From positions 2,231,001 to 2,295,000 of the forward strand of contig NC_020291.1 of the NCBI RefSeq assembly GCF_000340885.1: a stretch of 64,000 bases of DNA, read 5' to 3'. This stretch comes from Clostridium saccharoperbutylacetonicum N1-4(HMT). GTDB taxonomy: Bacteria; Bacillota; Clostridia; Clostridiales; Clostridiaceae. Below the pieces are notes generated by a model that worked only from the letters and a program-made list of their open reading frames with translations, made no database searches and was not told the origin of the DNA. Both the position numbers and the translations under genes were made by a program. Positions 51,323 through 60,240 of the stretch are shown here, in pieces (within the stretch, counting starts at the first letter, position 1; each line of letters starts with the position of its first letter).

Positions 51323-51619
51323 TAACAATTCCCCCCTGGTAAAATCTTTATATTAATATAATTGGGAAGATTATATATTTTAGAAAATAATTTGGAAAAA
51401 AATCTATAAAAACCCTAATTAAATAATATATTATACTATAATATTACAATAAAAATGAATATTTTACAAATAATAAAGTGATCATAGGCTGGTTTGCTGT
51501 TTTTTTATGATAAAAAATAAAATGAAATGGATAATTATACAAAAAAATATATGTTGTGAAAAATTGTAAAAAGTGAAGTATAATATTTAGAGAGTAAATA
51601 ATTTAAAGGGAATATAAAG
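51323..51619. other. AT-rich intergenic region
   Basis: No gene, clear repeat or strong terminator is visible in this 300-base stretch between the divergent chemoreceptor and the next small ORF. Confidence 0.5.
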
Positions 51620-51715
51620 ATGGAAAGTATTAAATTCTTAAAGAAAAGTGATGTAATAAATGTATATGTATTTAAATTTGTTTCTAATGGACAAAAGAGA
51701 AATGATAAAAAATGA
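51620..51715 (+). CDS. Possible 31-residue peptide
   Basis: ATG 51620 follows AAAGGGA and opens MESIKFLKKSDVINVYVFKF, then VSNGQKRNDKK and TGA. It is basic and unrecognised. It could be a true small protein or the stub of a lost gene. Confidence 0.3.
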   Translation: MESIKFLKKSDVINVYVFKFVSNGQKRNDKK

Positions 51716-51789
51716 CAAGGTTGTGGTGGAATGCTAAATTCTGATTTAAAGATGAGAATATAAATAGGAGTATATAGAGGAGGGTAAAG

Positions 51790-52203
51790 ATGTTAGAGAA
51801 AGTACCCACAAGTGAGGATTTAATTTCTTTAATTGGAAAACCATTATTTGAAGTTTGGACCTCATTATGTAATATGATTGATCAAAAATATGACATGGAA
51901 CATTTATGGAATGATGGAGGTAAAGCATGGGCGTATGAGTACAAATATCGTAGAGGTGGAAAAACACTATGTGCATTGTATGCGAAAGAAAATTGTTTTG
52001 GCTTTATGGTTATCTTTGGGAAGAATGAACGAGAAAAATTTGAAGAAGATAAACAAAATTATTCCATTGAAGTACAAAAAATCTATAATGAAGCTAAAAC
52101 TTACCATGATGGAAAATGGATGATGTTTGAATTAACAGATGCTTCTTTAATTACAGATATGGAAAAATTGTTACTTATTAAAAGGAAGCCAAATAAGAAA
52201 TGA
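51790..52203 (+). CDS. DUF3788 family protein
   Basis: A 137-residue soluble protein matching the DUF3788 family by its aromatic-rich core (LWNDGGKAWAYEYKYRRGGK near residue 39, LYAKENCFGFMVIFGKNERE near 63, and DGKWMMFEL near 107). GGAGGG precedes the ATG. Members often sit near AraC/GyrI-type genes. No catalytic residues are known to me; function is unknown. Confidence 0.72.
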   Translation: MLEKVPTSEDLISLIGKPLFEVWTSLCNMIDQKYDMEHLWNDGGKAWAYEYKYRRGGKTLCALYAKENCFGFMVIFGKNEREKFEEDKQNYSIEVQKIYNEAKTYHDGKWMMFELTDASLITDMEKLLLIKRKPNKK

Positions 52204-52233
52204 TATAGACATAATGTGCAGTAGGTATAATAT

Positions 52234-52296
52234 ATAGGAGATATACCACCTGCAGGAACAGTTACAATTGAAGTACCTGTAACAGTAATTCTTTAA
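52234..52296 (+). pseudogene. Short C-terminal remnant
   Basis: IGDIPPAGTVTIEVPVTVIL followed by TAA, with no start or ribosome site. It looks like the end of a deleted gene of unrecognised family. Confidence 0.3.
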
Positions 52297-52352
52297 TTAA
52301 GAAAGATAATATATTATTATATTCATATAGAGTAATATGTTGAGGTGGTTTT

Positions 52353-53012
52353 ATGAATATTGAATGGTCAGAGTTAAATAAAAAAATGCAGCTACAGATT
52401 AAGAAAAAAGGCACTTTTTATGAAGGTATTGATACCTTATTAGAACTGAGAAAAGAATTGATGAAGGAAATTGTGAGTCTTAAAGGAGCATTAAATAGAG
52501 AAGATTTCAATGCTATGCCTTTTATTAATGCCAAAGGTTATCATAATAAAACAATTGCTTATTCTTTATACCATATTTTTAGAATAGAAGATATAGTATC
52601 AAATTCTTTGATTAAAAAGAGAGAGCAAGTATTCTTTAAAGATAATTACAATGAAAAAATGAAATCCCCTATAATAACAACCGGTAATGAACTTATTAAA
52701 CAAGAAATTTCAGTGTTTTCAGCAAAACTAAATTTGGATGAATTATATAACTATATTAAAGCTGTAGATATTTCAACAACACAATTATTAAAGGAACTTT
52801 CCTATGAAGACTTAAAAAAAAAAATGACTGAACTAGATAAGGAAAAGCTTAAGCCGTTGAATGTAGTTAGCGAAGCTGATAACGCTTTATGGTTAATTGA
52901 TTATTGGTGTGATAAAAATATCCAGGGATTAATTCAAATGCCGCTTTCACGACATTGGATAATGCATATAGAAGCTAGTCTTCGTATTAAAAATAAAATA
53001 TATAAAGGCTAA
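52353..53012 (+). CDS. DinB-superfamily-like protein
   Basis: A 219-residue all-helical protein resembling the DinB/YfiT four-helix metal-binding fold. KTIAYSLYHIFRIEDIVSNS near residue 65 gives the first His, and SRHWIMHIEASLRIKNKI near 200 the closing His pair. Bacterial DinB-like proteins include thiol transferases (bacillithiol, mycothiol) and unknown stress enzymes. GAGGTGG precedes the ATG. It stands alone, convergent with the HxlR gene. Confidence 0.7.
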   Translation: MNIEWSELNKKMQLQIKKKGTFYEGIDTLLELRKELMKEIVSLKGALNREDFNAMPFINAKGYHNKTIAYSLYHIFRIEDIVSNSLIKKREQVFFKDNYNEKMKSPIITTGNELIKQEISVFSAKLNLDELYNYIKAVDISTTQLLKELSYEDLKKKMTELDKEKLKPLNVVSEADNALWLIDYWCDKNIQGLIQMPLSRHWIMHIEASLRIKNKIYKG

Positions 53013-53082
53013 TTTTATGAAGAAAACAAGTAATATTTTGCAGATAGTGTTTGTAGAATATTACTTGTTTTTATTTAGGCCA

Positions 53083-53406
53083 TTATGTTGAAATAGTATT
53101 TTTATAGGAAGTTCCCCATTCAATCATTGAATCAAGGATAGGCTTTAAACTATATCCAAGCTCAGTTAATGTATAGTCAACTCTTGGGGGGACTTCAGCA
53201 TAAACTTTTCGAGTAAGTAAGCCAGACTCTTCCATTTCTCTTAAGTTTTGAGTAAGAACCTTTTGGGTTATTAATCCGACAGATTTTTTTAATTCTCCAA
53301 AGCGCTTTGTTCCTTCAAGCAAATCTCTTATTATTAATACCTTCCATCTGTTTCCTATAAGCTGTAAAGTCATTTCTACAGGACAAGCGGGTAATTCTTT
53401 AGCCAA
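53083..53406 (-). CDS. HxlR-family transcriptional regulator
   Basis: A 107-residue HxlR regulator. LPACPVEMTLQLIGNRWKVL at residues 4-23 includes the conserved Cys near position 7, followed by VGLITQKVLTQNLREMEESG and the wing YAEVPPRVDYTLTELGYSL. No target gene lies next to it. Its promoter palindromes are repeated before the PPOX-like gene at 59798, 6 kb away, which is therefore the best candidate target. Confidence 0.88.
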   Translation of the reverse strand: MAKELPACPVEMTLQLIGNRWKVLIIRDLLEGTKRFGELKKSVGLITQKVLTQNLREMEESGLLTRKVYAEVPPRVDYTLTELGYSLKPILDSMIEWGTSYKNTIST

Positions 53407-53428
53407 CCTAAATACACTTCCTTTCCTA

Positions 53429-53466
53429 ATAGTATCTAATTAGATACTATAGCACTTTTAAGTGCT
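53429..53466. promoter_or_regulatory. HxlR operator pair
   Basis: TAGTATCTAATTAGATACTA (core of a perfect 22-bp palindrome, 53429-53450) is followed directly by AGCACTTTTAAGTGCT (53451-53466). Both are duplicated at 59610-59665. Confidence 0.8.
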
Positions 53467-53675
53467 TACTTTACATTAGATATCATAAAAATTATTATAA
53501 AATTAAAGGTTAAGAAAATCAATAGAAATATGATTCAATTTTTAACTAATAAATTTTAGCACAAATTATGAGCTATGAATTGCATGGTTAAGATAATTAC
53601 TTTATTTCTAATAAATATAAAAATAACAGATTAATAAAAACTGATTTTATTATGAGCTTGTGGGAGTGAACCAAT

Positions 53676-54485
53676 ATGAATAAAATAGAGCAATTAAATT
53701 TTTTAATAAAGGAATTAATAAGTGAACAAGAAAGATATAAAAATCTTAAGATTCCAAAAGAATATAATGAAAAACGAAAATTATTACGTGCTTTAATGAA
53801 TGTTAGAGAACCCTATGAGGCTAGTGAGGAATTTATTAAAGTTCAAGATGAATTTTTAAAAACTGAAAGTGAAGAAAAGGGAATTGTAGAACTAAAAGAC
53901 TTAGCTACGTTAGATGAGCAGTTTACTGAGAAGAGTAATAAACATGGAAATAAGATAAGCTTATGGCAAGGGGATATTACAAGCTTAAAAGTAGATGCAA
54001 TTGTAAATGCAGCGAATAATCAAATGCTTGGATGCTTTGTCCAATGTCATGCATGTATAGATAATGCAATTCACTCAGCAGCAGGAATACAACTGAGAAA
54101 TGAATGTGATGAATTGATGAAAAAGCAAGGATTTTTAGAACCAACAGGAAGTAGTAAAGTAACTAAGGCTTATAATCTTCCTTGCAAATATGTTATTCAT
54201 ACAGTAGGTCCAATTATAAGTGGAACATTAGCAACTGATGATTGTAAGAAGTTAGAAGCTTGTTATAAAGCATGTTTAGAAGCAGCTATAGAAAATGGCA
54301 TAAAATCAATTGCATTTTGTTGTATATCAACAGGAGAATTCCGCTTTCCAAGAGATAAGGCAGCGGAAATAGCTATAAATGCAATAAATGATTTTCTAGA
54401 TAGGAACGATGAAAAAATAGAAAGGGTTGTTATAAATGTTTTCAAAAGAGAAGACTTTGAAATTTACAAAAACTTATTGGGATAA
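53676..54485 (+). CDS. Zinc-type macrodomain ADP-ribosyl hydrolase
   Basis: A 269-residue protein with an N-terminal helical region (~90 residues) and a macrodomain. WQGDITSLKVDAIVNAANNQ near residue 98 is the ADP-ribose-binding start. GCFVQCHACIDNAIHSAAG near 120 contains the Cys-His-Cys zinc site that marks the bacterial class linked to SirTM, and CCISTGEFRFPRDKAAEIA near 207 is the second loop. Known relatives in Staphylococcus and Streptococcus remove ADP-ribose placed by SirTM. It overlaps the downstream sirtuin gene by 50 bases. Confidence 0.9.
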   Translation: MNKIEQLNFLIKELISEQERYKNLKIPKEYNEKRKLLRALMNVREPYEASEEFIKVQDEFLKTESEEKGIVELKDLATLDEQFTEKSNKHGNKISLWQGDITSLKVDAIVNAANNQMLGCFVQCHACIDNAIHSAAGIQLRNECDELMKKQGFLEPTGSSKVTKAYNLPCKYVIHTVGPIISGTLATDDCKKLEACYKACLEAAIENGIKSIAFCCISTGEFRFPRDKAAEIAINAINDFLDRNDEKIERVVINVFKREDFEIYKNLLG

Positions 54486-55344
54486 TATAAGAGAGGCAGT
54501 AGAACTAATCAAAAATGCTGATTATGTAGTTATTGGAGCTGGATCAGGGTTTACTGCTTCTGGTGGTATTTATTATGGAGATGAAGAATTATTTAAAAAG
54601 TGGTTTCCTAAACATTATCAAATGGGCTTTAAAAATATTCTTGAGATGCAGTCAGCGTTTTGGGATTTAACAGAGAAAAATGTGCTCTCCTATTGGGGAT
54701 ATTGGGCAAGGCATATTCAAAATATTCGTTACAATACACCTGCAACTAAGCCATATTTAACTTTAATGGAACTATTGAAAAATAAAGAGTATTTCATTTG
54801 TTCAACTAATGTGGAGAGTCAATTTGAAAAAGCAGGTTTTCCAATTGAAAAGATGTTTGCACCACAGGGAAACTATGGATTATTTCAATGTTCAAAGCCT
54901 TGTACACAAGAGGTTTACGATAATAAGGAAATGATAGATAAAATGATTAGTAATATGGGGGATTCCTTAAAAATTAAAGAAGAAGACATTCCTAGGTGTC
55001 CTAAATGTGGTGAATTTTTAGTGCCCAACCTTCGAGTAGATGATACTTTTGTGCAAAAACCACACTTTGTTAATATATCTAAATATGAAAAATTTATCAG
55101 AGATGCTAAAGATAAAAAACTTGTATTGTTGGAGTTAGGAGTAGGTTATAATACACCTGGAATCATAAGATATCCCTTTGAAAATATAACTAATAATTAT
55201 CCCTTTGCAAATTTAATTAGAATCAATATGAGTGCTGCAGGAGTTCCTACAGAGATTGAGAAAAAATCAGTTAGCATATCAGAAGATATAGGAAAAGCAT
55301 TGAGTGATATTCTTAATTACTCACATGAAAATATAGAAAAGTGA
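54436..55344 (+). CDS. Class M sirtuin (SirTM-like) ADP-ribosyltransferase
   Basis: A 302-residue Sir2-family protein. VIGAGSGFTASGGIYYGDEE near residue 33 is the NAD loop, and CSTNVESQFEKAGF near 118 replaces the usual QN-x-D. QGNYGLFQCSKPC near 144 has Gln in place of the deacetylase His, the mark of SirTM enzymes, which ADP-ribosylate lipoylated carrier proteins rather than deacetylate. CPKC near 187 and CSKPC form the zinc site. It starts at ATG 54436 inside the macrodomain gene, so the pair is translationally coupled. GcvH-L and LplA2 partners are absent from the window. Confidence 0.87.
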   Translation: MFSKEKTLKFTKTYWDNIREAVELIKNADYVVIGAGSGFTASGGIYYGDEELFKKWFPKHYQMGFKNILEMQSAFWDLTEKNVLSYWGYWARHIQNIRYNTPATKPYLTLMELLKNKEYFICSTNVESQFEKAGFPIEKMFAPQGNYGLFQCSKPCTQEVYDNKEMIDKMISNMGDSLKIKEEDIPRCPKCGEFLVPNLRVDDTFVQKPHFVNISKYEKFIRDAKDKKLVLLELGVGYNTPGIIRYPFENITNNYPFANLIRINMSAAGVPTEIEKKSVSISEDIGKALSDILNYSHENIEK

Positions 55345-55422
55345 TTTAATGAAGGGGGAAAGCGTAACAAAAATAATTTTAGAGTTAAATTTTATTTTTA
55401 TAAGCAGATAAATCTTTTACAC

Positions 55423-55451
55423 TTGACAATTTAAAGCAATGCTTCTATACT
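55423..55451 (+). promoter_or_regulatory. Sigma-A promoter of the EamA leader
   Basis: TTGACA (55423-55428), a 17-bp spacer and TATACT (55446-55451) form a near-consensus promoter, with about 130 nt of leader before the EamA start. Confidence 0.75.
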
Positions 55452-55483
55452 CTTAGTAGAAATTTAATAATAAAACCTTTTTA

Positions 55484-55556
55484 GGATGTGGATTTTTCTA
55501 GAGGAATTCTATTTTCGCCACACAATTATTTTATGTGATAATTGTGTGGTTTTTTG
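55484..55556 (+). promoter_or_regulatory. Transcription attenuator in the EamA leader
   Basis: CCACACAATTAT/ATAATTGTGTGG (55518-55549) plus TTTTTT is a strong terminator between promoter and gene. TGTGG at 55487-55491 can pair with CCACA of the terminator 5' arm, enclosing a TAGA/TCTA hairpin, which would give a competing antiterminator. No known riboswitch class was recognised. The sensed signal is unknown. Confidence 0.6.
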
Positions 55557-55583
55557 CGTTTTAAAGAAAGAGGAGGAATGGTT

Positions 55584-56495
55584 ATGAAAAAATGGCATTA
55601 TGCATTAATTGTTTTTTTAGGAGGATGCTGTTATGGAATATTATCAACATTTGTAAAGCTTGCGTACTCAGCAGGATTTTCATCAGCAGAGGTAACAGGA
55701 GGGCAATATTTTTTTGGTACAGTACTTATATGGGCTGCAGTTCTAATAACAAAAAAGAAAAAAATATCATTGAAACAAACTTTAAAGTTACTTTTATGTG
55801 GAATTCCATTGGGGTTAACAGGTCTTTTTTATTATCAATCATTAAAGACGCTTAATGCTTCCTTAGCAATAATCTTTTTATTTCAATTTGTATGGATTGG
55901 TACATTGTTTGATTGGATATTTAATAAGAAAAAACCTAATAAACAAAAACTTATTTCCATAGGTATTGTACTAGTGGGGTCTATTTTAGCAGCAGGAGTT
56001 ACTTCACAAAATAGTGGAGATTTTTCATGGCAGGGAATGATTTGGGGATTACTTTCTTCAGTTACTTATACAGGATTTATGTTTATTAGTAGTACAGTTG
56101 GGAAAGATACCCCACCAGTACTAAAAAGTGCAATTTTTTCAACAGGTGCCTTAATAGTAGTATTTTTATTGTTTCCACCAAAATTTTTATTAGATGTTTC
56201 TGTGCTAAAAGGATTGGCTCCATATGGATTGCTTCTAGGATTATTTGGAGTTTGTCTTCCACCACTTTTATTCTCAATTGGAATGCCACAGGTTGGGATG
56301 GGATTAGGAACTATATTATCTGCTTCAGAGCTTCCGGTGGCTGTGACTTTATCATCAATAGTTCTGCAAGAGCCTGTTAACTCTATGCAATGGGTAGGAG
56401 TAATACTTATATTTGTAGCAATTATAGGTAGTAATATATCAATAGGAAAAGATGATACAGAATTATCCGATGATGTACAAGAAAATTATGGTTAA
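55584..56495 (+). CDS. EamA/DMT-family transporter
   Basis: A 303-residue membrane protein with ten hydrophobic segments in two EamA repeats (about residues 5-135 and 150-285). It belongs to the drug/metabolite transporter superfamily, whose members export amino acids, nucleotides or drugs. ATG 55584 is chosen for the AGGAGG seven bases before it; ATG 55578 is too close. It is controlled by a leader attenuator, so its substrate or a related metabolite may be the sensed ligand. Confidence 0.87.
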   Translation: MKKWHYALIVFLGGCCYGILSTFVKLAYSAGFSSAEVTGGQYFFGTVLIWAAVLITKKKKISLKQTLKLLLCGIPLGLTGLFYYQSLKTLNASLAIIFLFQFVWIGTLFDWIFNKKKPNKQKLISIGIVLVGSILAAGVTSQNSGDFSWQGMIWGLLSSVTYTGFMFISSTVGKDTPPVLKSAIFSTGALIVVFLLFPPKFLLDVSVLKGLAPYGLLLGLFGVCLPPLLFSIGMPQVGMGLGTILSASELPVAVTLSSIVLQEPVNSMQWVGVILIFVAIIGSNISIGKDDTELSDDVQENYG

Positions 56496-56595
56496 AATTA
56501 GACTATTACTAATAGAGATATAGAATATTAATTAAAGAAAACGCAATAAGAAGAAAAGTTTTTAGATTTAATAGTAAATAAATGATAATATAGAA

Positions 56596-56630
56596 AGCTA
56601 GCTAATTCTATGAAGATTAGCTAACTTTTA
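56596..56630. terminator. Terminator between EamA and AraC genes
   Basis: AGCTAGCTAATTC pairs imperfectly with GATTAGCTAACTTTT after the EamA stop. Confidence 0.55.
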
Positions 56631-56660
56631 TATGTTAATATGAATTTATTTTTTAAGGAG

Positions 56661-57569
56661 TTATAGTGAGGGGATATTATGCAATTTTTGTTTTCTGTAT
56701 TCGGCAGGAGTGATCTTATAATAACCTTTGAACTTTCTGCAAAAATAAGCAGCACTTGAAAACCCGGTAACTAATGATATATTCGAAATGGATTTGTGTG
56801 TGTTCTTTAATAAAATTGCTGCCTGTATTAAACGATATTCAATAAGGTAAGAAACCGGCGATTGATCGATTCCTTGACGAAAAGCTTCCAATGTACTGCT
56901 TTTGCTAATGTTAGCAGCAGCTGCTATATCTTCAAGTCCTATATGTTCTACATAATGGTCATGGATGAATTGCAGCATAATTTGTAAACGAGAAGCTTGA
57001 AAGATAGATTTTGCTCCGTGTGCAGGAGTCCGTTCAAGATTTATATTTTGAAACAGATGTTTCCATAGCTCAGTAGTCAGAAGAAGTGTATTAAGAGGCG
57101 ATAAAGAATCCCCTTTATGTTCCTGAACGTCATAGATTTGATTTAATAACATTAGAATATTATTCTGCCATGAAATATTCGGATCCAGAATTTGATAAGC
57201 AGGACCAGATGACAGTATAGGTAAAATATATGAATCATGAATTAGGCTTCCTTCCATGGCAATTAGTTCCGGTGCAAATACAATATTGGGCATAATACCA
57301 CCATCGCTGGTTTCAAAGCGATGTATTGTTCCACTGTTTATAAAGATTCCCCAACCCTTTTCCAAATGGATTCTGTTTTTCCCAATTAGACAATTTACAG
57401 TACCTTTTGAGACTGTTACAAATTCAACCTCTCGATGCCAGTGCCAGTCTATGCATCCAAGATCGAATTGCCAGATATCATCTACATAATATGCTATAGG
57501 GTATTTGTCGTTGCCATGAGCAGCGATTTCTCTTAACGTTTCATCGGTAGTCATTTTGTAGAACTGCAT
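56661..57569 (-). CDS. AraC-family regulator with cupin sensor domain
   Basis: A 302-residue AraC regulator of the sugar-sensing kind. An N-terminal cupin (IDWHWHREVEFVTVSKGTVN near residue 40 and GWGIFINSGTIHRFETS near 72) is followed by two helix-turn-helix motifs at ~200-295 (IGLEDIAAAANISKSSTLEA, then ISNISLVTGFSSAAYFCRKF). GAGGTG precedes the ATG. It diverges from a DUF1349 gene and MFS transporter, which it probably activates in response to a carbohydrate. Confidence 0.88.
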   Translation of the reverse strand: MQFYKMTTDETLREIAAHGNDKYPIAYYVDDIWQFDLGCIDWHWHREVEFVTVSKGTVNCLIGKNRIHLEKGWGIFINSGTIHRFETSDGGIMPNIVFAPELIAMEGSLIHDSYILPILSSGPAYQILDPNISWQNNILMLLNQIYDVQEHKGDSLSPLNTLLLTTELWKHLFQNINLERTPAHGAKSIFQASRLQIMLQFIHDHYVEHIGLEDIAAAANISKSSTLEAFRQGIDQSPVSYLIEYRLIQAAILLKNTHKSISNISLVTGFSSAAYFCRKFKGYYKITPAEYRKQKLHNIPSL

Positions 57570-57709
57570 TATTTTTCACCTCTGTTATATTGTACAATTA
57601 ATTTGTGATTTTGTGTAATGAAAAAACATTATGACTGGGATATAATCTAATAAAACAGATGCAGAATTGCGTGCTGATAAAAACTAAAATATTACACGGA
57701 GGATTTAAA

Positions 57710-58297
57710 ATGGAGTTTAAGTGGTTAAATAGAAGTACAATAACTAAAGAAGGAAAAAGAATAGAGATTTTTGCTCCCAAAGAGAGCGATTTTTTCTGTA
57801 ATAATGGGGCGGTTGGAGATGAAGGGATTACACCAGAATCTCTTAGTAATGCTCCCTTTTATTATACAGAGGTTACTGGAGATTTCATCATGAGAGTAAA
57901 GGTGTCACATGATTTTAAAGACATGTATGATTCTTCTTCTATTATGATAATGCAGGATATAACTCATTGGGCAAAAGCATGTTTCGAACTTACAGATTTT
58001 AATACACATGCGGTTGTTAGTGTCGTTACAAAAGATCAGTCTGATGATGCCAATGGTTGTAATGTAGAAGGAAATTCTGTCTGGCTTCAGGTATGTCGTG
58101 TAGGACAATCCTTTACATTTCATTATTCAATAGATGGAGATAATTACTATATGATGCGATTTTTTAATTTACCAGCAGAAAAAACCTTGAAAGTAGGTCT
58201 ACTGGCACAGGCGCCTACAGGTAGTGGTGGAATCCGTATATATGAAGATTTAACCATAGAAAAAAAGAAAGTCAAAAATATTCGAATGGGAAAATAA
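57710..58297 (+). CDS. DUF1349 (concanavalin-like) protein
   Basis: A 195-residue beta-sandwich protein of the DUF1349 family, related to concanavalin-type carbohydrate-binding folds. EITGDFIMRVKVSHDFKDMY-like sequence near residue 55 (here TEVTGDFIMRVKVSHDFKD), DSSSIMIMQDITHWAKACFE near 75 and SVWLQVCRVGQSFTFHYSID near 123 are the characteristic strands. ATG 57710 follows GGAGG. It lies before an MFS gene, opposite a cupin-AraC regulator, so carbohydrate binding or turnover is likely but unproven. Confidence 0.8.
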   Translation: MEFKWLNRSTITKEGKRIEIFAPKESDFFCNNGAVGDEGITPESLSNAPFYYTEVTGDFIMRVKVSHDFKDMYDSSSIMIMQDITHWAKACFELTDFNTHAVVSVVTKDQSDDANGCNVEGNSVWLQVCRVGQSFTFHYSIDGDNYYMMRFFNLPAEKTLKVGLLAQAPTGSGGIRIYEDLTIEKKKVKNIRMGK

Positions 58298-58379
58298 ATA
58301 TAGGAAAATAAATTTCGGATTGGCAAAACATCGAAATTAAAAGGAATTATTATATCACTAAATGAAGGAGGAGCTCAAA

Positions 58380-59558
58380 GTGATCCAAATATTATTAGTT
58401 ATTATTTATCTTGCGTTTATTAGTCTTGGACTACCAGATTCGCTGTTGGGAGCTTCCTGGCCATCCATGTATCTAGAGTTTGGCGTACCAGTTTCTTATG
58501 CTGGTATAATATCTATGATTATTGCTTTTGGAACTATTTTATCCAGCCTGCAGAGCGACAGGCTTACACGTAAGCTGGGAACCAGTAAAGTTACAGCAAT
58601 AAGTGTAGCAATGACAGCATTTGCGCTATTTGGTTTTTCTATATCACATTCATTTATAATGCTTTGTCTTTGGGCTATTCCATATGGACTTGGAGCAGGA
58701 AGTGTGGATGCTTCCTTGAACAATTATGTAGCACTTCATTATGAAAGCCGCCATATGAGCTGGCTGCATTGCATGTGGGGTGTAGGTGCGACTCTCGGAC
58801 CATACATTATGGGATATGCATTGGCAGGTGGACATAGCTGGAACTCAGGATACTTATATATAGCCATCTTACAGATTGTACTTACTGCAATTTTGATTTT
58901 TAGCATTCCTCTATGGAAAGAACGAAAATCTGTTGCAAAAAATGTATCTGATAATGAAAAGACTACACATAAAGCATTATCATTAAAAGAAATTATTAAA
59001 ATAGCTGGAGCTAAGGAAGTTATGCTTTGCTTCTTTTGCTACTGTGCTTTAGAACAGACGACAAGCTTATGGGCTAGTAGCTACCTGACAATTTACAAAG
59101 GGGTCGCAACTGATACAGCAGCTAGTTTTGCTAGTGTATTTTTTATAGGAATTACGGTAGGAAGGGCACTTAGTGGATTTATTACTATGAAACTAAATGA
59201 TTTGCAGATGATACGACTTGGTCAGGGAATTATTGCAATTGGGATTATAGTAATGTTTTTGCCTATGAACGAAAATGTGTCCTTAGTAGGATTAATATTG
59301 ATTGGACTTGGATGTGCACCAATTTATCCTTGCATTATACATTCAACACCTGCACATTTTGGAGAGGATAAATCTCAAGCAATAATCGGTGTTCAGATGG
59401 CAAGTGCATATGTGGGGACTTGCTTAATGCCTCCAATCTTTGGATTGATTGCTGGTAATATTAATGTAGGATTATTCCCAGTATATCTATTACTTATACT
59501 TGTCATAATGATTGTAATGAGTGAATTATTAACAAAGAAAACAGCTTTGAGTAAGTGA
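58380..59558 (+). CDS. MFS transporter (sugar-type)
   Basis: A 392-residue, twelve-segment major facilitator protein. The loop-2/3 motif is QSDRLTRKLGTSKV near residue 58. The GTG at 58380 is chosen as start because AAGGAGG lies eight bases before it; an ATG at 58362 would place that site inside the gene. It follows DUF1349 by 82 bases in the AraC-controlled cluster, so uptake or efflux of a carbohydrate is inferred. Confidence 0.85.
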   Translation: MIQILLVIIYLAFISLGLPDSLLGASWPSMYLEFGVPVSYAGIISMIIAFGTILSSLQSDRLTRKLGTSKVTAISVAMTAFALFGFSISHSFIMLCLWAIPYGLGAGSVDASLNNYVALHYESRHMSWLHCMWGVGATLGPYIMGYALAGGHSWNSGYLYIAILQIVLTAILIFSIPLWKERKSVAKNVSDNEKTTHKALSLKEIIKIAGAKEVMLCFFCYCALEQTTSLWASSYLTIYKGVATDTAASFASVFFIGITVGRALSGFITMKLNDLQMIRLGQGIIAIGIIVMFLPMNENVSLVGLILIGLGCAPIYPCIIHSTPAHFGEDKSQAIIGVQMASAYVGTCLMPPIFGLIAGNINVGLFPVYLLLILVIMIVMSELLTKKTALSK

Positions 59559-59609
59559 TAAGCAAAGAATTAATGAAAGGGAGAAATATACTCATTTATT
59601 TATATTCCA

Positions 59610-59722
59610 ATAGTATCTTATTAGAAACTATAAATCCTCAAAGTGCCTATGCCACTTTAAAGTGCTTACTTCACAGTAGTAAACTATGCACTTATAATAA
59701 AAACATAGGAAGTGGCCACTTC
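59610..59722. promoter_or_regulatory. HxlR-type operator array before the PPOX-like gene
   Basis: ATAGTATCTTATTAGAAACT (59610 onward) and CACTTTAAAGTG (59653-59664) copy the pair before the HxlR gene at 53406. A third perfect palindrome GAAGTGGCCACTTC is at 59709-59722. Confidence 0.8.
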
Positions 59723-59797
59723 GTATTATAAGGAACTTATAATATGAGTTTTAAAGAAATAATAAAAAATGTTATTGGAAATAAAGGAGATAATAAA

Positions 59798-60199
59798 ATG
59801 AAAGAAGTAGTAGAATTTTTACAAGCAAATCCAGTTCAATATTTAGCAACAGTTGGACGCGATGGGAAAGCAAAATGCCGTCCATTTATGTTCAGTTTAG
59901 AGCAAGAAGGAAAACTATGGTTTTGTACAAATAACACAAAAGATGTGTACAAGGATCTTCAAGAAAATCCTGAATTAGAAGTATCTATTTCAAGTCCAGA
60001 ATATGCTTGGATTAGATTAAATGGAAAAGCTGTATTTGAAAACAACATGGCAGTTAAAGAAGCCTGTATGCTAAATCCTATAGTAAAGGGACAATACAAT
60101 GAAGCTTCAAATCCAATTTTTGAAGTATTCTATTTAGAAAATGCAAAAGCAGTTATTGCAGATTTCTCTGGTAATCCACCAAAGGAATATAATTTATAG
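59798..60199 (+). CDS. Pyridoxamine 5'-phosphate oxidase-like FMN protein
   Basis: A 133-residue split-barrel flavin-binding protein of the PNPOx-like family. YLATVGRDGKAKCRPFMFSL near residue 14 and GKLWFCTNNTKDVYKDLQEN near 38 are the FMN-binding strands. ATG 59798 follows AAAGGAGAT; an in-frame ATG at 59744 would add 18 residues. Such proteins are general flavin or F420-like reductases. HxlR-type operators upstream match those of the regulator at 53083. Confidence 0.83.
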   Translation: MKEVVEFLQANPVQYLATVGRDGKAKCRPFMFSLEQEGKLWFCTNNTKDVYKDLQENPELEVSISSPEYAWIRLNGKAVFENNMAVKEACMLNPIVKGQYNEASNPIFEVFYLENAKAVIADFSGNPPKEYNL

Positions 60200-60210
60200 T
60201 AGAAACTTGA

Positions 60211-60240
60211 AAGTCTTAAGAATTCTTAAGACTTTTTTTC
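60211..60240 (+). terminator. Intrinsic terminator
   Basis: AGTCTTAAGAATTCTTAAGA then CT and a T7 run; the stem is a perfect palindrome. Confidence 0.85.
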
